NCBI GenBank assembly: GCA_900471525.1
Contig: UCEZ01000036.1
Coordinates: 124,001-188,000 of the forward strand
Reading direction: 5' to 3'
DNA from: Hyphomicrobiales bacterium
Lineage (GTDB): Bacteria; Pseudomonadota; Alphaproteobacteria; Rhizobiales; Rhizobiaceae
DNA: 64,000 bases
Part shown: one piece after another, positions 8,429-16,311 of the stretch
Layout: each line of letters opens with the position of its first letter
How positions within the stretch are numbered: the first letter of the stretch is position 1
Notes under the pieces: model-generated
The model's database searches: none
Told to the model about the DNA's origin: nothing
What the model saw: the letters and a program-made list of their open reading frames with translations, nothing else
Program-made: the position numbers and the translations under genes

Positions 8429-8551
8429 ATGGTTTCCGTACCTGAGATCACGCGGTATCGCATCACGGAAAAGGATGTACGGATCCGGTTTTTTAGCGCG
8501 AGGTCCGGTCCGGTTCTGGAACTAACAGGCAGGGTGGATCACGGGTTATGA
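8429..8551 (+). CDS. Possible 40-residue leader ORF overlapping the fabF start
   Basis: An open frame of 41 codons begins ATG GTT TCC GTA and stops with TGA that overlaps the fabF ATG in an ATGA junction. AAGGA lies eight bases before its ATG, a better ribosome binding site than the one before fabF itself. The predicted peptide begins MVSVPEITRYRITEKDVRIR; I recognise no family. The arrangement fits translational coupling to fabF, but chance cannot be excluded for so short a frame. Confidence 0.35.
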   Translation: MVSVPEITRYRITEKDVRIRFFSARSGPVLELTGRVDHGL

Positions 8552-9807
8552 GACGTGTCGTTATCACCGGTACCGGCATGGTATCTCCCTTGGGTTGCGG
8601 AACCGAGGTTTCCTGGTCGCGGCTCATCGCCGGGGACAATGCCGCACGCAGGGTTACCGAATTCGAAGTCGACGACCTGCCTGCAAAGATCGCCTGCCGC
8701 CTGCCGTTCGGCGATGGCACCAATGGCACCTATAGTCCCGACAGCTGGATGGAACTGAAGGAACAGCGCAAGGTCGACGCCTTCATCATCTACGCGGTGG
8801 CGGCCGCCGACATGGCGCTGGCCGATGCAGACTGGCATCCGAAGTCCGACGAGGACCAGATCGCCACTGGTGTGATGATCGGTTCGGGCATTGGCGGCCT
8901 TGAAGGCATCGTCGACGGTGGCATCACGCTGCGCGACAGGGGCCCGCGCCGCGTTTCGCCGTTCTTCATTCCGGGCCGTCTGATCAATCTTGCCTCCGGC
9001 CAGGTTTCGATCCGCCACAAGCTGCGCGGCCCCAATCATTCGGTCGTTACCGCCTGTTCCACCGGCGCGCACGCCATCGGCGATGCCGCCCGGCTGATCG
9101 CGCTTGGTGATGCCGACGTGATGGTGGCAGGCGGCACGGAATCGCCGATTTCCCGCATTGCTTTGGCCGGCTTTGCCGCCTGCAAGGCGCTGTCCACGCA
9201 GCACAATGACGACCCGACCAAGGCATCGCGGCCTTACGACAAGGACCGAGACGGCTTTGTGATGGGCGAGGGCGCCGGCGTCGTCGTCCTTGAAGAGCTT
9301 GAACATGCCAAGGCGCGCGGCGCCAAGATCTATGCGGAAGTCGTCGGCTACGGCCTGTCCGGTGACGCCTTCCACATCACTGCACCTGCGGAAGATGGCG
9401 ACGGCGCCTATCGCTGCATGCAGATGGCCCTGAAGCGTGCCGGTCTGACGGCAGCCGACATCGACTACGTCAATGCCCACGGCACGTCGACCATGGCTGA
9501 TACGATCGAGCTTGGCGCCGTTGAACGCGTCATGGGCGAGCATGCGGGCAAGGTCTCGATGTCGTCGACGAAATCGGCGATCGGCCATCTGCTCGGCGCT
9601 GCCGGCGCCGTGGAAGCGATCTTCTGTGCTCTGGCAATCCGCGACAATGTCGCCCCGCCGACGCTTAATCTCGACAATCCTTCGATAGAAACCAAGATCG
9701 ACCTAGTGCCGCATGTGGCGCGCAAGCGCGAGATCAACGTTGCCCTGTCGAATTCCTTTGGCTTCGGCGGTACGAACGCATCCCTCGTGCTGCGCCGTTA
9801 TGCCTGA
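8548..9807 (+). CDS. fabF: 3-oxoacyl-ACP synthase II
   Basis: Condenses malonyl-ACP with acyl-ACP during elongation. 419 residues with the thiolase-fold triad: Cys in VTACSTGAHAIGDA (about residue 169), His in NAHGTSTMADT (about 310) and His in KSAIGHLLGAAGAVE (about 347). The C-terminal NSFGFGGTNASLVLRRY is typical. Upstream ribosome binding site is weak; the start overlaps the stop of a 40-codon frame. A likely intrinsic terminator follows at 9879, separating it from mltG, which is a downstream neighbour in rhizobia. Confidence 0.97.
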   Translation: MRRVVITGTGMVSPLGCGTEVSWSRLIAGDNAARRVTEFEVDDLPAKIACRLPFGDGTNGTYSPDSWMELKEQRKVDAFIIYAVAAADMALADADWHPKSDEDQIATGVMIGSGIGGLEGIVDGGITLRDRGPRRVSPFFIPGRLINLASGQVSIRHKLRGPNHSVVTACSTGAHAIGDAARLIALGDADVMVAGGTESPISRIALAGFAACKALSTQHNDDPTKASRPYDKDRDGFVMGEGAGVVVLEELEHAKARGAKIYAEVVGYGLSGDAFHITAPAEDGDGAYRCMQMALKRAGLTAADIDYVNAHGTSTMADTIELGAVERVMGEHAGKVSMSSTKSAIGHLLGAAGAVEAIFCALAIRDNVAPPTLNLDNPSIETKIDLVPHVARKREINVALSNSFGFGGTNASLVLRRYA

Positions 9808-9878
9808 TACCGGAAGAGCGGGCCGGCCGGATGGCGGTCCGCTTTCGGGGCTGCTGTTGATCGGCTCACCCTCGCAAA

Positions 9879-9908
9879 CACGATAATTCCTCCCGTTATC
9901 GTGCTTTT
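9879..9908 (+). terminator. Probable intrinsic terminator after fabF
   Basis: CACGATAA (9879-9886) and TTATCGTG (9896-9903) form a perfect 8-bp stem with a 9-base loop, followed by CTTTTG. It lies 72 bases after the fabF stop. Confidence 0.55.
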
Positions 9909-10018
9909 GCCGCATTGCTCAGTTCAAACGTGCGATACGGACGATTGTAACTGAAGCCGCTGAAGCCTGAGCGCGGTCTTGCGACCATGCTGACACAAGG
10001 CCAAGGGGATACTGTCGC

Positions 10019-10024
10019 TATAAT
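10019..10024 (+). promoter_or_regulatory. Candidate -10 element for mltG
   Basis: A perfect TATAAT occurs here, 37 bases before the long mltG leader hairpin. No good -35 hexamer is found at 16-18 bases, so this remains tentative. Confidence 0.3.
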
Positions 10025-10055
10025 CGTGTTGAGATGATTCTCTTTCCTGTTTCTC

Positions 10056-10105
10056 TTCTGGAGTTCGCATCAGGGATTGAGGCGTGCATGATGCGAACTC
10101 CAGAA
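10056..10105 (+). repeat. 17-bp perfect inverted repeat in the mltG leader
   Basis: TTCTGGAGTTCGCATCA (10056-10072) is matched exactly by its reverse complement at 10089-10105, with a 16-base loop. In RNA this is a strong hairpin that ends 11 bases before the GTG at 10117 preferred for mltG. There is no U-run, so it is not a classical terminator. A role in mltG expression is inference. Confidence 0.8.
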
Positions 10106-10116
10106 CCAGGACGCCA

Positions 10117-11298
10117 GTGAACGACGCAAACGAAAACAGCGCAACGCCTTTCGGCCGCAACGAGACCGGCAATAACGGCCCGATCATTCCGAAATCGGCG
10201 AGCGAAGCCCTTCGTCCGGAAAAAGTGCCGCAGCCGCCGAAGCGGTCGCGCAAGGCGAAAAGCCAGGTCGTTATCTTTCTGAATTTCTTGATGACCGTCA
10301 TCGTCTGCCTGACGATCGCTGCCGCCGGCACGGTCTACTATGCGATGTCTGCCTATGAGGACAGAGGCCCGCTCACGGCGAACACCAATTTCATCGTGCG
10401 CAACGGCGCCGGCATCCAGGAAATCGCCGGCAGCCTCGAGCGCAACAACATCGTCTCCGATGGCCGGGTTTTCCGCTTCATGTCGGAGGCCTATCTTGAG
10501 GACAACGACACGCTGAAGGCCGGCGAATACGAGATCAAGGCCGGCGCCTCGATGCAGGAGATCATGCAGCTCCTGAAGTCGGGAAAGTCCATTCTCTACT
10601 CGGTTTCGCTTCCCGAAGGCCTGACGGTCAAGCAGATGTTCGGCAGGCTTAGCACCGACCCGGTGCTGGAAGGCGACCTTCCAGCCCAAGTGCCTGCAGA
10701 GGGCACGTTGCGTCCGGATACCTACAAGTTCTCGCGCGGAACCAAGCGCGCTGAAATCGTCGCGCAGATGGCCGCAGCACAGAAGGCGTTGGTCGACCAG
10801 ATCTGGGACCGGCGCGATCCAGACCTGCCGATTTCGAGCCGGGAGGAATTCGTTACCCTGGCATCGATCGTCGAGAAGGAAACCGGCATTGCCGATGAAC
10901 GCTCGCGGGTTGCTTCGGTCTTCATCAATCGCCTGGAAAAAGGCATGCGGCTGCAGTCCGACCCGACGATCATCTACGGAATCTTCGGCGGTGACGGAAA
11001 GCCGGCCGACCGGCCGATCCTGAAGTCGGACCTCGACAAGGACACACCTTACAATACCTACCTTATCAAGGGCCTGCCGCCGACGCCGATCGCCAATCCT
11101 GGCCGCGCGGCCCTGGAAGCCGTTGCCAATCCGTCGCGGACATCGGACCTCTATTTTGTCGCCGATGGCACCGGCGGTCATGTATTCGCCGCCACTCTCG
11201 ACGAGCACAACAACAACGTCAGGCGCTGGCGCAAACTTGAAGCTGAAAAGGCCGCTGCGGCCGCGAAAGCAGCGGAACCCGCACCTGTTCAGGAATAA
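10117..11298 (+). CDS. mltG: Endolytic murein transglycosylase
   Basis: Cleaves nascent glycan strands in the periplasm and is thought to set glycan chain release. 393 residues from the GTG at 10117: a cytoplasmic basic N-terminus (PPKRSRKAKSQ), a membrane segment VVIFLNFLMTVIVCLTIAAAG, and the YceG domain with the catalytic glutamate in ASIVEKETGI and the signatures LQSDPTIIYGIFG and NTYLIKGLPPTPIANPG. The frame stays open to a GTG at 10084, but that codon sits in the loop of a 17-bp inverted repeat, so the later start behind CCAGGACGCCA is preferred. yicC and gmk follow. Confidence 0.95.
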   Translation: MNDANENSATPFGRNETGNNGPIIPKSASEALRPEKVPQPPKRSRKAKSQVVIFLNFLMTVIVCLTIAAAGTVYYAMSAYEDRGPLTANTNFIVRNGAGIQEIAGSLERNNIVSDGRVFRFMSEAYLEDNDTLKAGEYEIKAGASMQEIMQLLKSGKSILYSVSLPEGLTVKQMFGRLSTDPVLEGDLPAQVPAEGTLRPDTYKFSRGTKRAEIVAQMAAAQKALVDQIWDRRDPDLPISSREEFVTLASIVEKETGIADERSRVASVFINRLEKGMRLQSDPTIIYGIFGGDGKPADRPILKSDLDKDTPYNTYLIKGLPPTPIANPGRAALEAVANPSRTSDLYFVADGTGGHVFAATLDEHNNNVRRWRKLEAEKAAAAAKAAEPAPVQE

Positions 11299-11334
11299 TC
11301 AGTCCGATATCTGCCATTACGCTTGTGGATGATC

Positions 11335-11379
11335 CGGCTCCGGTACGCTTGACCCTTGCGGTCGACCGTGCCGGAGCCG
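11335..11379 (+). terminator. Hairpin between mltG and yicC
   Basis: CGGCTCCGGTACG (11335-11347) and CGTGCCGGAGCCG (11367-11379) pair over 13 positions with one G-T, around a 19-base loop. It lies 37 bases after the mltG stop. No clear U-run follows, so it may be a weak terminator or processing site. Confidence 0.4.
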
Positions 11380-11467
11380 TACACATTCAGGCATAATTCA
11401 AAGTTCTGCCGCATCCTTGCCCGCCGGTTTTGACGTGCGGGTGCTGTCGGTTCCGGAGGAGAAGACG

Positions 11468-12355
11468 ATGCCGCTGCAATCCATGACAGGATTTGCCCGC
11501 CGCGAGGGTACCTCCGGGCGCTATCGCTGGGCGTGGGAATTGCGATCGGTCAACGGCAAGGGTCTTGATCTCCGGCTTCGGCTGCCGACGGGCACCGAAC
11601 ACCTGGAGACCGAGGTGCGCAAGCTGGCTGCCGAGTGCTTTTCGCGCGGCAACATGCAGGTCAACCTGACCGTCAGCGCCAGCGAGGCCGGCGTCGAGAC
11701 CGTCGTCAATCAAAGCGCGCTGGCCGCCGTCTTGTCGTTGCGCGAGCAGTTGCGCGATGTGATCGACCCGGCGCCGCTGCGCCTCGACACACTGCTTTCC
11801 ATTCGCGGCATCGTCGATTTTCGCGAGCCGGAGGAACAGGAGGGCGAGCGCGCCGTGAGGGACGCGGATCTCCTGTCCGGCCTGAGGCTGGCGCTTGCCG
11901 ACATGACATCGATGCGCGAGAGCGAGGGGTTGGCTCTTCATCTGGTCCTGCTCGAACAGGTTGAAAGCATCGAGATGCTGACCCGGCAGATCGAGGCGGA
12001 CCCGTCACGCAGCGTCGCGTCGATTACCGCCCGCCTTGCCAGCCAGGTGGCACTGGTGATGGACGGCGGCTCAATGGTCGATCAGGATCGCCTTTATGGT
12101 GAAGTCGCGCTGCTTGCCGCCAAGGCCGATATCCGCGAGGAAGTCGACCGCCTGCGCACGCACGTCACCGCTGCCCGTGATCTTTTGAGGAAAGGCGGGC
12201 CGGTCGGCCGCAAACTCGATTTTCTTTCCCAGGAATTTAACCGCGAATCAAATACCATCTGTTCCAAGTCGAATGCCGCAACGGTCACCGCCGCTGGTAT
12301 CGAACTGAAGGTCGTCATCGACCAGTTCCGTGAACAGATCCAAAATCTGGAGTGA
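11468..12355 (+). CDS. yicC: YicC family endoribonuclease/adaptor
   Basis: 295 residues with the two conserved YicC blocks: [14 protein letters not shown] at the start with [16 protein letters not shown], and the C-terminal [21 protein letters not shown]. coli YicC is described as an endoribonuclease or RNase adaptor acting on small RNA turnover. The ATG at 11468 follows GGAGGAGAAGACG; an earlier in-frame start at 11417 lacks such a site. The stop overlaps the gmk ribosome binding site, so the two genes are almost certainly coupled, as in many proteobacteria. Confidence 0.93.
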   Translation: MPLQSMTGFARREGTSGRYRWAWELRSVNGKGLDLRLRLPTGTEHLETEVRKLAAECFSRGNMQVNLTVSASEAGVETVVNQSALAAVLSLREQLRDVIDPAPLRLDTLLSIRGIVDFREPEEQEGERAVRDADLLSGLRLALADMTSMRESEGLALHLVLLEQVESIEMLTRQIEADPSRSVASITARLASQVALVMDGGSMVDQDRLYGEVALLAAKADIREEVDRLRTHVTAARDLLRKGGPVGRKLDFLSQEFNRESNTICSKSNAATVTAAGIELKVVIDQFREQIQNLE

Positions 12356-12357
12356 CC

Positions 12358-13023
12358 ATGAGCCCCGCCAGCCAGCCTTCCCCGAAAGCCATTCAGCGCC
12401 GCGGCCTCATGCTGGTGATCTCGTCGCCATCAGGTGCCGGAAAGTCGACGATTGCGCGCAACCTGCTCGAAGCCGATCCGCATATGAGCATCTCCGTCAG
12501 CGTGACGACGCGCAAGCGCCGCCCGAGCGAGATCGAGGGACGGCACTACTTCTTCAAGTCGATCCGCGAATTCGAGGGCTTGCGCCAGACGGATGCGCTG
12601 CTGGAATGGGCGGAAGTGCACGGCAATTTCTACGGCACGCCGCGTGATGCCGTGGAGGCTGCGATGTCGGAAGGGCAGGACATGCTGTTCGATATCGACT
12701 GGCAGGGCGCCCAGCAGCTTCAGGAGAAGATGGGCGGCGACGTCGTGTCGATCTTCATCCTGCCGCCGTCCATGGCCGAGTTGCAGTCCCGCCTGCACCG
12801 CCGCGCCGAGGACACTGAGGAAGTTATCGCTACGCGGCTTGCCAATTCGCGCTCCGAGATCGAGCATTGGCTCGAATATGACTACATCGTCGTCAACGAG
12901 GACCTCGACAGCGCCTTTGCCTCCGTCCAGGCAATCGTCGAGGCGGAACGCCTGCGCCGCGACCGGCGCCCGGGGCTGTTCGAATTCGTCAACGGGCTTT
13001 TGACGGAAACGCCGAAGCTTTGA
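12358..13023 (+). CDS. gmk: Guanylate kinase
   Basis: Phosphorylates GMP to GDP with ATP. 221 residues: P-loop [16 protein letters not shown] near residue 20, the GMP-binding [17 protein letters not shown], and [15 protein letters not shown]. The ATG at 12358 is five bases after GGAG and two bases after the yicC stop; a GTG at 12352 in frame overlaps yicC and is less likely. It is the last gene of the plus-strand run, and a palindromic repeat separates it from the convergent rsmA. Confidence 0.96.
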   Translation: MSPASQPSPKAIQRRGLMLVISSPSGAGKSTIARNLLEADPHMSISVSVTTRKRRPSEIEGRHYFFKSIREFEGLRQTDALLEWAEVHGNFYGTPRDAVEAAMSEGQDMLFDIDWQGAQQLQEKMGGDVVSIFILPPSMAELQSRLHRRAEDTEEVIATRLANSRSEIEHWLEYDYIVVNEDLDSAFASVQAIVEAERLRRDRRPGLFEFVNGLLTETPKL

Positions 13024-13050
13024 CCACCTCGGAGCATGACGCGTGATCGA

Positions 13051-13190
13051 TCTCTCTTCTCCCCAGCGGGGAGAAGATGGCGCAAAGCGCCGGATGAGGG
13101 GGGCCGAAGGCCTCCTCTTTTAGGCTCCGGCTTCGCCCCCTCATCGCCTCACTGCGTTCGGCACTTCTCCCCGCTGGGGAGAAGAGGGAG
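13051..13190. repeat. Palindromic intergenic repeat element
   Basis: Two nested hairpins at the ends, CTTCTCCCC-AGC-GGGGAGAAG (13056-13076) and CTTCTCCCC-GCT-GGGGAGAAG (13164-13184), are also inverted copies of each other, and GATGAGGGGG (13094 onward) pairs with CCCCCTCATC (13135-13144) between them. This layout resembles the dispersed palindromic elements common in rhizobial intergenic DNA. It lies between the convergent gmk and rsmA and may also end transcription from both sides. Confidence 0.8.
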
Positions 13191-13274
13191 ATTGGAGCAG
13201 CCGCATGAAATCTCTAACTTAGAACCTGCCATTCCGAGAGGGCGGCGCTCTTCAAACGATTACCCTGCATGCCA

Positions 13275-14102
13275 TCAAAGGCAGTTCGCCAGCCGGCAGA
13301 ATTCTTCCACAGATAGGGTTTCGGCCCGGCGTTGCGGGTCGATGTCCGCCTTGGCAAGCAAAGCCTCGCCGCCGATCGACTTGATGCTCTGGCGCAGCAT
13401 CTTGCGACGCTGGCCGAAGGCGGCCATCGTCACTTTCTCTAGGTTTGCAGCAGAGCACGGGATCGGGCTTTCGAGCGGTTCTAGATGAACCACCGAGGAC
13501 GTCACCTTCGGCGGCGGTGAGAAGGCCTGAGGCGGCACATCGAAGGCCATGCGCGCATTCGTCCGCCAGCCGCAGAGCACGCCGAGCCGGCCGTAGTGGT
13601 CATCGTCGGCATCGGCCACGATCCTCAAGCCCACCTCGCGCTGGAACATCAGCGTCATCGACTGGTAGAAGGGCGGCCATGCCTTCGGCAGCAGCCAGTT
13701 GACCAGCAATTGCGTTCCGACATTGTAGGGCAGGTTGGCGATGATCTTGACCGGGCCCTCGGTGGCGAGGTCCTCGAAGCCGATCTTCAGCGCGTCACCC
13801 TCGATCACCTCCAGACGGCCGGGATAAAAATCGGCGATCTCGGCGAGCGCCGGCAGGCAGCGCGCATCGCGTTCGATCGCAATGACCTTCTTTGCGCCGA
13901 GTGAGAGAATAGCGCGGGTGAGGCCGCCGGGACCGGGGCCGACCTCGATCACGGTAACGTCTTCCAGCGGTCCGGCGGTGCGGGCGATCTTCTGGGTGAG
14001 ATTGAGATCGAGCAGGAAGTTCTGGCCGAGCGCCTTTCTGGCGTCGAGACCGTGGCGGGCGATGATGTCGCGCAGCGGCGGCAGGCCGTCGATCGCCGCC
14101 AT
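13275..14102 (-). CDS. rsmA: 16S rRNA dimethyladenosine transferase
   Basis: Dimethylates two adjacent adenosines near the 3' end of 16S rRNA during 30S maturation (KsgA). 275 residues with the S-adenosylmethionine site [16 protein letters not shown] at about residue 50, ALGQNFLLD near 24, and the adenine-binding [11 protein letters not shown] motif near 120. C-terminal helices contain [13 protein letters not shown]. The start overlaps the pdxA stop by one base, indicating translational coupling in the lptF-to-rsmA unit. All family motifs are intact. Confidence 0.97.
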   Translation of the reverse strand: MAAIDGLPPLRDIIARHGLDARKALGQNFLLDLNLTQKIARTAGPLEDVTVIEVGPGPGGLTRAILSLGAKKVIAIERDARCLPALAEIADFYPGRLEVIEGDALKIGFEDLATEGPVKIIANLPYNVGTQLLVNWLLPKAWPPFYQSMTLMFQREVGLRIVADADDDHYGRLGVLCGWRTNARMAFDVPPQAFSPPPKVTSSVVHLEPLESPIPCSAANLEKVTMAAFGQRRKMLRQSIKSIGGEALLAKADIDPQRRAETLSVEEFCRLANCL

Positions 14103-15130
14103 CAGCTTTTGTCCCGCGCGGTGTTGTCCGCCAATTGCTGTGCCATTTTCAGCGCTGCAAGCAGGCTGTCGGCGCGGGCAATGCCCTTGCCGGCCAGGCT
14201 GAACGCGGTGCCGTGATCCGGCGAAGTGCGGATGAAGGGAAGGCCGAGCGTGACGTTGACGCTGTCATCGAAGCCGAGCGCCTTGGCGGGGATGAGCGCC
14301 TGGTCGTGATACATGCAGATCGCCACGTCGTAAGTGGCGCGGGCGCGGTCATGGAACATGGTGTCGGCGGGCAGGGGGCCGCTGATATCGACGCCCTCGG
14401 CCTTAAGCCGGTCGATGACCGGGCGGATGATCGCATCGTCTTCGAGCCCCAGTGCGCCGTTCTCGCCGGCGTGTGGATTGAGGCCCGCAACGGCGACGCG
14501 GGGAGAGGCGAGCCCGAAACGGTCCTGAAGGTCGCGCACGGTGATCGCGCAGGTCCGGTAGATCAGATCGGAGGTCAGTTGTGCCGGCACATCCTTCAGC
14601 GGGATATGGATCGTCACCGGAACGGCCATCAGTTTCGGTCCGGCGAGCATCATGACCGGCAGCAGTTTCTCACCTGTGGCGCGCTCGCCGATATCGGCAA
14701 GGAATTCCGTATGTCCCGGAAGCTTGAAGCCTGCATCGTAAAGCACGGATTTCGCGATCGGATTGGTGACGATCGCACTGGCGGATCCGTCCATCGTCAG
14801 CCGGACGGCCGTTTCGATGGCACCGGTGATCGCACCCGCATTGGCGGAAGCCGGCAGACCTGGTGTGACGACCGCGCCACAAGCCACCGGAAGCACCGGC
14901 AACGCGTTCTGAAAGACCGAAACCGCCTCGGCACAATCGGTTTCGCGGACCGCGACGTCGTATCCGAGAAGTCGGGCGCGCTCATCGAGTGCTGCGGGAT
15001 CACCGATCAGGATGAAGGGCGGCGTCTGCCACACGTGCCTGTTCATCCAGACGGCAAGACTGATATCGAGGCCGATCCCGGCCGGGTCGCCCATGGTCAG
15101 GGCGAGCGGCCTGTCGCGCGTTGGTGTCAT
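14102..15130 (-). CDS. pdxA: 4-hydroxythreonine-4-phosphate dehydrogenase
   Basis: Oxidises 4-phosphohydroxy-L-threonine in pyridoxal 5'-phosphate synthesis. 342 residues with [12 protein letters not shown] at the N-terminus, [10 protein letters not shown] near the middle, the metal-binding histidines in [11 protein letters not shown] and [21 protein letters not shown], and the family end [18 protein letters not shown]. The ATG at 15130 fits the family N-terminus; an upstream in-frame start at 15223 lies inside surA and adds unrelated residues. Its stop overlaps the rsmA start by one base and it begins seven bases after surA, so it is part of an operon. Confidence 0.96.
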   Translation of the reverse strand: MTPTRDRPLALTMGDPAGIGLDISLAVWMNRHVWQTPPFILIGDPAALDERARLLGYDVAVRETDCAEAVSVFQNALPVLPVACGAVVTPGLPASANAGAITGAIETAVRLTMDGSASAIVTNPIAKSVLYDAGFKLPGHTEFLADIGERATGEKLLPVMMLAGPKLMAVPVTIHIPLKDVPAQLTSDLIYRTCAITVRDLQDRFGLASPRVAVAGLNPHAGENGALGLEDDAIIRPVIDRLKAEGVDISGPLPADTMFHDRARATYDVAICMYHDQALIPAKALGFDDSVNVTLGLPFIRTSPDHGTAFSLAGKGIARADSLLAALKMAQQLADNTARDKS

Positions 15131-15137
15131 GGTGATG

Positions 15138-16079
15138 CTACTTTTCGATAATCTGCGCCCGCTTGCGCAGTTCCTCGATGTAACGTTTGCTGTTGGGGGC
15201 TTCGCCATCAGTCTTCTTGCCAAGATCCTCGGCGCGGAAGACGATTTCGGCGGCGACGTCGTCAGAGACCTGACGCTTCTTGCAGATAGCGAGATATTCG
15301 ACGCCGCGTTCGGTTACACGGGTACCGGTCGTGGTGCCGTCGCCGGCCTTTTCGATCAATGGTTTCCAGTCGGCGGGAAGTTCCTGCGCCATCATGCGAC
15401 CGAGGTTGCGGATCGAGACGTCGTGCATCGTGGCAGCAAAGACCTTGGCCTGCTCGCAGCCGGGATACTTCGAACGCGAAGCATTGGCTTCAGCCTGACG
15501 TTTGCCGATGATGGCGTTGCGCTTTGAGGCCGGCACGACGAAGATGACCTGCTGCAGGAAGTATTCCGTTGTTACCGGCTTGTTGCCGCCGTTTTCCTGC
15601 ATGCGCCGAACCAGTTCCTCGTTCGAAAGGCGCCCGCCGCCGCCACCGCCATAGCGGGCATTGACGACGCGCGGCCAGCTCATGGCAACGGCGACATAGT
15701 TCCTGAAGTGATCGATGCCGACACCGGCCTGATCGAGAACCTGAGAGAGTTGCTGGACCGAGAGCTTGTTGCCGGCGGCGAAGCGCGCAACGGCGCCCTC
15801 CACGTCCGTGGTGCTGACGGACGCTCCGACCCGCAAGACTTCCTCACGCTTGAGCGCTTCGTCGATCATTTGCTCGCGAGCGGCGCCTGCACCTCCACCT
15901 TGCCTTTGCAGCCGCATGAAAGCGATCCGCTTGGCAATGTCACCGGACGTGATGGGCGAACCGTTGACAACGGCCACGACCTTGCTTGCAGCATATGTCA
16001 CAGGTGCGGCAGCAAGTGCCAAGCCGCAGGCAAGGATCATTGCCGAAACCGTGCGCGTGATCGAGAGTTTCCCGCCCAT
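15138..16079 (-). CDS. surA: SurA-like periplasmic chaperone / peptidyl-prolyl isomerase
   Basis: A 313-residue exported protein with signal peptide ([18 protein letters not shown]) and a SurA N-terminal domain: [18 protein letters not shown], then a helical region. The later part has parvulin-like features but is short and divergent compared with E. coli SurA, which has two parvulin domains, so isomerase activity is uncertain. The position between lptD and pdxA is the same as in many proteobacteria and supports a role in outer membrane protein assembly, LptD being a known SurA client. A 232-bp gap containing a strong hairpin separates it from lptD. Confidence 0.88.
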   Translation of the reverse strand: MGGKLSITRTVSAMILACGLALAAAPVTYAASKVVAVVNGSPITSGDIAKRIAFMRLQRQGGGAGAAREQMIDEALKREEVLRVGASVSTTDVEGAVARFAAGNKLSVQQLSQVLDQAGVGIDHFRNYVAVAMSWPRVVNARYGGGGGGRLSNEELVRRMQENGGNKPVTTEYFLQQVIFVVPASKRNAIIGKRQAEANASRSKYPGCEQAKVFAATMHDVSIRNLGRMMAQELPADWKPLIEKAGDGTTTGTRVTERGVEYLAICKKRQVSDDVAAEIVFRAEDLGKKTDGEAPNSKRYIEELRKRAQIIEK

Positions 16080-16244
16080 TCCCTATCCTTTTCATTTTCC
16101 GCCGGACGTGAAATGTCCGGAGGTTATGGTCTTCATGCCAAACGCAAGCGTCCTGCGCATTTCTTTGCAAGGATGCATAATACATGCGGCCGAACAATGA
16201 CAAGACCTGCCGACCGCCAGAAATGGTGGTTTCGGTTGTTGTTT

Positions 16245-16282
16245 ACCTGCAGCAATGCGCTCAAAGCGCGATTGCTGCAGGT
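16245..16282 (-). terminator. Long hairpin between lptD and surA
   Basis: ACCTGCAGCAAT (16245-16256) and ATTGCTGCAGGT (16271-16282) form a perfect 12-bp stem, extended inward by GCGCT/AGCGC with one bulged G and a three-base loop. It lies 29 bases after the lptD stop. No U-run follows on the minus strand, so partial termination, RNA processing or mRNA stabilisation are all possible. Confidence 0.6.
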
Positions 16283-16311
16283 CGAAAACAGCGCCTTCGA
16301 ACCGGCGTGCC

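Noticed and set aside
7864..8466. 200-codon minus-strand frame across acpP
   Set aside because: Antisense to acpP, which is certain.
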